Shown: positions 60,872 to 64,000 of the stretch, in pieces | Layout of the letters: each line of letters begins with the position of its first letter | Numbering within the stretch: position 1 is the first letter of the stretch | Assembly (NCBI RefSeq): GCF_021596945.1 | Contig: NZ_CP063779.1 | Coordinates: 1,463,592-1,527,591, forward strand | Source of the DNA: Mongoliitalea daihaiensis | GTDB taxonomy: Bacteria > Bacteroidota > Bacteroidia > Cytophagales > Cyclobacteriaceae | DNA length: 64,000 nucleotides | Reading direction: 5' to 3' | Translations under genes and position numbers: made by a program | Notes under the pieces: model-generated | Database searches by the model: none | Told to the model about the DNA's origin: nothing | The model's input: only the letters and a program-made list of their open reading frames with translations

Positions 60872-63688
60872 ATGTCTCAAAAAGGCGATAAAAAACTATT
60901 TCTGCTAGATGCGATGGCGTTGATCTACAGAGCTCATTTTGCATTCAGCAAAAATCCCCGAATCAACTCTAAAGGATTAAATACAGGAATTATGCTAGGA
61001 TTTACCAATACTTTATTGGAGGTCCTTGAAAAAGAAAAGCCTACACATATTGCAGTAGCTTTTGATACCTCAGCTCCTACATTCAGGCATATTCAGTTTG
61101 AGGCCTACAAAGCCAATCGTCAGGAACAGCCAGAAGATATTTCTATTGGAATTCCATGGGTAAAGGAGTTGGTCAACGCCTTCAATATTCCTGTATTGGA
61201 GTTGGATGGCTTTGAGGCCGATGACATCATTGGGACGATAGCCAAAAAAGCAGAGCGCACAAGTTTTGAGGTGTATATGATGACTCCGGATAAGGATTAC
61301 GGGCAGTTGGTAGAGGAACATATTTTTTTATACAAGCCAGCTTTCATGGGCAATGGGGTAGATATTATGGGGCCTAAGGAAGTCTGCGCCAAATGGGATA
61401 TCGAAAATGTAGATCAAGTACGGGATATTCTGGGTCTTATGGGGGATGCTGTGGATAATATTCCAGGCATTCCGGGTATTGGAGAGAAAACAGCGGTCAA
61501 ATTCCTTAAAGAATACGGTACTATTGAGGGCTTATTAGCCAATACCGATAAACTCAAAGGTAAGCAAAAGGAAAATGTAGAAAATTTTGCGCAGCAAGGG
61601 CTGTTATCCAAAGAACTTGCAACCATCAATATAGAGGTTCCTGTTGAATTCAATGAGGAAGAGCTTCGGTACGATGGGCCCCATGAGGAAAAATTGAAAG
61701 CACTTTTTGCTGAATTAGAATTCCGCACATTAACTCAGCGGGTCTTTGGTGAAAAGATCAAAAAACCACAAGTAAAAGTCAGTGAACAATTGGGATTGTT
61801 TACGGGAACTGTGGAAGAGGAAAAAGCTGAGGAAAGTTCAGAGGAAGATGTTGCAGTTGCAGCTCCTCTGTTTTTTGACAACATTCTCACCAAGGCGCAC
61901 GATTACCATAAAATCGAGGGGAAGGAAGCAATTCAGGAATTGGTCAGCTTTTTGGCATTGCAGGAAGAATTTTGTTTTGATACAGAAACTACCTCTCTTA
62001 ATCCCAATGAAGCAACATTGGTGGGTTTATCGTTTGCCTATGTGGTAGGGGAGGCATTTTATGTGCCAGTACCCGAAGCTCAGGATGAGGCAAAAGCAAT
62101 TTTGGACATGTTTATTCCTGTATTTGAAAGCGCAGAGATTACGAAGATTGGCCAAAATGTCAAATATGATTTATTGGTATTGAAAAATTATGGCGTTGAA
62201 GTCAAAGGAAGGCTGTATGACACCATGCTTGCCCATTACCTCATCGAGCCGGAGGGAAAGCATTCCATGGATTGGATGGCGCAGCAATATTTGAACTATC
62301 GACCAGTTTCAATTGAGTCTTTGATTGGGAAAAAGGGTAAAAATCAAGGAAATATGCGGGATGTTGAAGTGGACGAAGTAGTGGCATATGCCTCCGAAGA
62401 CGCTGACATTACCTTACAATTAAAAGCAAAGCTTGACCCAACCATTCGAGCCAATGGGTTGGAAAAGCTGTTGCATGAAGTTGAAAACCCATTGATCCAG
62501 GTCTTGACGGATATGGAGTTTGAAGGAGTGAAAATCGACACCAAAAGCTTGTCAGAGTTGTCAGAAACCTTGGATGAAGAAAGTAAGGCGATTGAAAAGC
62601 GTGTTTTTGAGTTGGCTGGCGTAACTTTCAATCTAGCCTCTCCCAAGCAATTGGGAGATGTATTGTTTGAGAAATTAAAGCTAGACCCCAAAGCGAAAAA
62701 AACAAAAACAGGGCAGTATGCAACAGGGGAAGAAGTATTGAGTAAGTTGGCCGCTGATCATGAGATTGCACGTGCTATTTTGGAATATCGGCAGATGGTC
62801 AAACTAAAGTCAACCTATGTAGACGCCTTACCCAATTTGATCAATCCAAAAACGGGTCGAGTACATACTACTTACAATCAATTTGTGGCGGCAACGGGAA
62901 GGTTGTCATCTACGAATCCTAACTTACAGAATATTCCTATCCGTACTGATCGAGGTAGGGAAATCCGAAAGGCTTTTGTGCCAAGGGATGAAAATCATGT
63001 GCTGATGGCAGCTGATTATTCACAAATCGAATTGAGAATCATGGCGGAGTTTTCTAAAGATGAGTCCATGCTCGAAGCCTTCAAGAATGGGAGAGACATT
63101 CACGCAGCTACTGCGGCAAAAATCTTTCAAGTTACCTTGGATGAAGTTACTTCTGATATGCGAAGGAAAGCAAAAACAGCAAATTTTGGAATCATCTATG
63201 GGATCTCAGCTTTTGGATTATCTCAGCGCTTGGGTATTCCCCGAGGGGAGGCTAAGGAAATCATAGACGCGTATTTTAAGGAATTTCCTGCAGTGAAGTC
63301 CTACATGGATGCATGTATAGAAAAGGCCCGTAAAGATGAGTATGTAGAGACTATCTTGGGTCGTCGCCGTTATTTGAGGGATATCAATAGTCGTAATATG
63401 ACGATGCGGGGATTCGCTGAGCGAAATGCCATTAATGCTCCAATCCAAGGCTCTGCAGCAGACATGATTAAAGTCGCCATGATTCATGTACATCAATGGA
63501 TGAAAAAAGAAGGGTTAAAATCAAAAATGATTTTACAGGTACATGATGAATTAGTATTTGATGCACACAAGGATGAGTTGGAGATTTTACAGCGAGAAAT
63601 TCCACGGCTAATGGCAGATGCCGTCAAGCTTGAAGTACCGGTGGTGGTAGAGACAGGTGTAGGTAAAGATTGGTTAGAAGCTCACTGA
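60872..63688 (+). CDS. polA: DNA polymerase I
   Basis: The 938-residue enzyme has all three activities. The 5'-3' exonuclease (about 1-300) has FLLDAMALIYRAHFA, MMTPDKDYGQLV and GIPGIGEKTAVKFLKEYG. A DEDDy 3'-5' exonuclease (about 350-530) has FCFDTETTSLNPN and YASEDADITLQLK, so the proofreading site seems intact. The polymerase has motif A ADYSQIELRIMAEFSKDESM, O-helix RRKAKTANFGIIYGI and motif C LQVHDELVFD. A short acidic linker (about 305-325) separates the nucleases. It ends 7 bp before radA. Confidence 0.97.
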   Translation: MSQKGDKKLFLLDAMALIYRAHFAFSKNPRINSKGLNTGIMLGFTNTLLEVLEKEKPTHIAVAFDTSAPTFRHIQFEAYKANRQEQPEDISIGIPWVKELVNAFNIPVLELDGFEADDIIGTIAKKAERTSFEVYMMTPDKDYGQLVEEHIFLYKPAFMGNGVDIMGPKEVCAKWDIENVDQVRDILGLMGDAVDNIPGIPGIGEKTAVKFLKEYGTIEGLLANTDKLKGKQKENVENFAQQGLLSKELATINIEVPVEFNEEELRYDGPHEEKLKALFAELEFRTLTQRVFGEKIKKPQVKVSEQLGLFTGTVEEEKAEESSEEDVAVAAPLFFDNILTKAHDYHKIEGKEAIQELVSFLALQEEFCFDTETTSLNPNEATLVGLSFAYVVGEAFYVPVPEAQDEAKAILDMFIPVFESAEITKIGQNVKYDLLVLKNYGVEVKGRLYDTMLAHYLIEPEGKHSMDWMAQQYLNYRPVSIESLIGKKGKNQGNMRDVEVDEVVAYASEDADITLQLKAKLDPTIRANGLEKLLHEVENPLIQVLTDMEFEGVKIDTKSLSELSETLDEESKAIEKRVFELAGVTFNLASPKQLGDVLFEKLKLDPKAKKTKTGQYATGEEVLSKLAADHEIARAILEYRQMVKLKSTYVDALPNLINPKTGRVHTTYNQFVAATGRLSSTNPNLQNIPIRTDRGREIRKAFVPRDENHVLMAADYSQIELRIMAEFSKDESMLEAFKNGRDIHAATAAKIFQVTLDEVTSDMRRKAKTANFGIIYGISAFGLSQRLGIPRGEAKEIIDAYFKEFPAVKSYMDACIEKARKDEYVETILGRRRYLRDINSRNMTMRGFAERNAINAPIQGSAADMIKVAMIHVHQWMKKEGLKSKMILQVHDELVFDAHKDELEILQREIPRLMADAVKLEVPVVVETGVGKDWLEAH

Positions 63689-63695
63689 TATTCAA

Positions 63696-64000
63696 ATGGC
63701 AAAAGTAAAGACGAGCTATTTCTGTCAAAATTGTGGGGCCAACAGTGCAAAATGGTTAGGGAAATGTCCTTCTTGTGGAGAGTGGAATACCTATGTGGAG
63801 GAGCTGGTCCAAAAAGAGGAACAAGGGTTGGGTACCTGGAAAGCAGGCTTGTCCAAGGAGAGAAAAGCAGCGAAACCTCGGTTGTTGCATGAAGTAAATT
63901 TTGAGGAGCAACCAAGAGTTGTCACAGGAGATGCCGAACTCAACAGGGTGCTGGGAGGAGGCATTGTTCCCGGTTCACTGATCTTGATAGGAGGAGAGCC
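63696..64000 (+). CDS. radA: DNA repair protein RadA/Sms, 5' part
   Basis: RadA is a RecA-like helicase that branch-migrates recombination intermediates. Only the first 101 codons lie in the window. They contain the zinc finger YFCQNCGANSAKWLGKCPSC and the start of the ATPase domain with LGGGIVPGSLILIGGE, ending just before Walker A. It follows polA by 7 bp, so both repair genes are probably in one unit. Confidence 0.95.
   Translation, partial: MAKVKTSYFCQNCGANSAKWLGKCPSCGEWNTYVEELVQKEEQGLGTWKAGLSKERKAAKPRLLHEVNFEEQPRVVTGDAELNRVLGGGIVPGSLILIGGE

Overview
The window reads as chromosomal DNA from a member of the Bacteroidota, most likely Cytophagales (Cyclobacteriaceae-like, e.g. the Algoriphagus group). 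This is inferred from gene content: a fused SecDF, BatD, DUF4403 and DUF4142 proteins, a YtxJ bacillithiol-system protein, many two-component systems with a 7TMR-DISM hybrid kinase, an RHS remnant of the Bacteroidota type, and TTTG/TAnnTTTG-type promoters with few Shine-Dalgarno sites. No rRNA, tRNA or CRISPR array was seen. The DNA is moderately AT-rich and gene-dense, apart from several repeat-rich gaps.

Layout. 1-13.5 kb is mostly housekeeping on the + strand: wecB, a cupin, an OmpR-type two-component pair, a BamA-like outer-membrane protein, a pyruvate-kinase-like protein, queG, a GNAT-like protein, batD, aroC and a dicarboxylate/amino-acid symporter. 13.5-16.6 kb is a decayed mobile zone: an IS1182-type transposase tail, a frameshifted IS4-type transposase, and a RelE-type toxin/antitoxin pair whose toxin carries an in-frame amber codon. 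16.8-19.2 kb is a 7TMR-DISM hybrid kinase. 19.3-20.75 kb is a tandem array of four units of about 370 bp. 20.8-24.6 kb holds ruvB, apbE, a methyltransferase and a ZIP transporter.

24.7-37.7 kb is an acetate-type locus: a zinc-ribbon/HTH protein resembling an IS1 N-terminal domain, a porin, a DUF4212 plus SSS symporter pair, a small membrane protein, an SSS-fused histidine kinase (CrbS-like), a REC-only response regulator and acs. After a 0.9 kb gap full of intergenic repeats come the cNMP/CBS/DUF294 protein and a DnaQ-like exonuclease that usually accompany this set. 37.9-42.4 kb holds a truncated ATPase, two lipoproteins, YtxJ and dGTPase.

42.4-45.7 kb is an uncharacterised five-gene minus-strand operon: two paralogous polytopic membrane proteins around a small protein with a GG...CPPEC tail, followed by a histidine kinase and a NarL-type regulator. 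A 24-bp near-perfect palindrome lies just upstream. This is my best candidate for an undescribed signalling system.

46.1-55.1 kb is a stress island: a CheB-CheR-PAS-histidine kinase fusion, a stand-alone receiver, an AraC-type regulator, small envelope proteins, manganese catalase, a YflT/glycine-zipper stress protein and a DUF4142 protein. Then follow an RHS pseudogene, secDF, udk, rdgB, polA and the start of radA.
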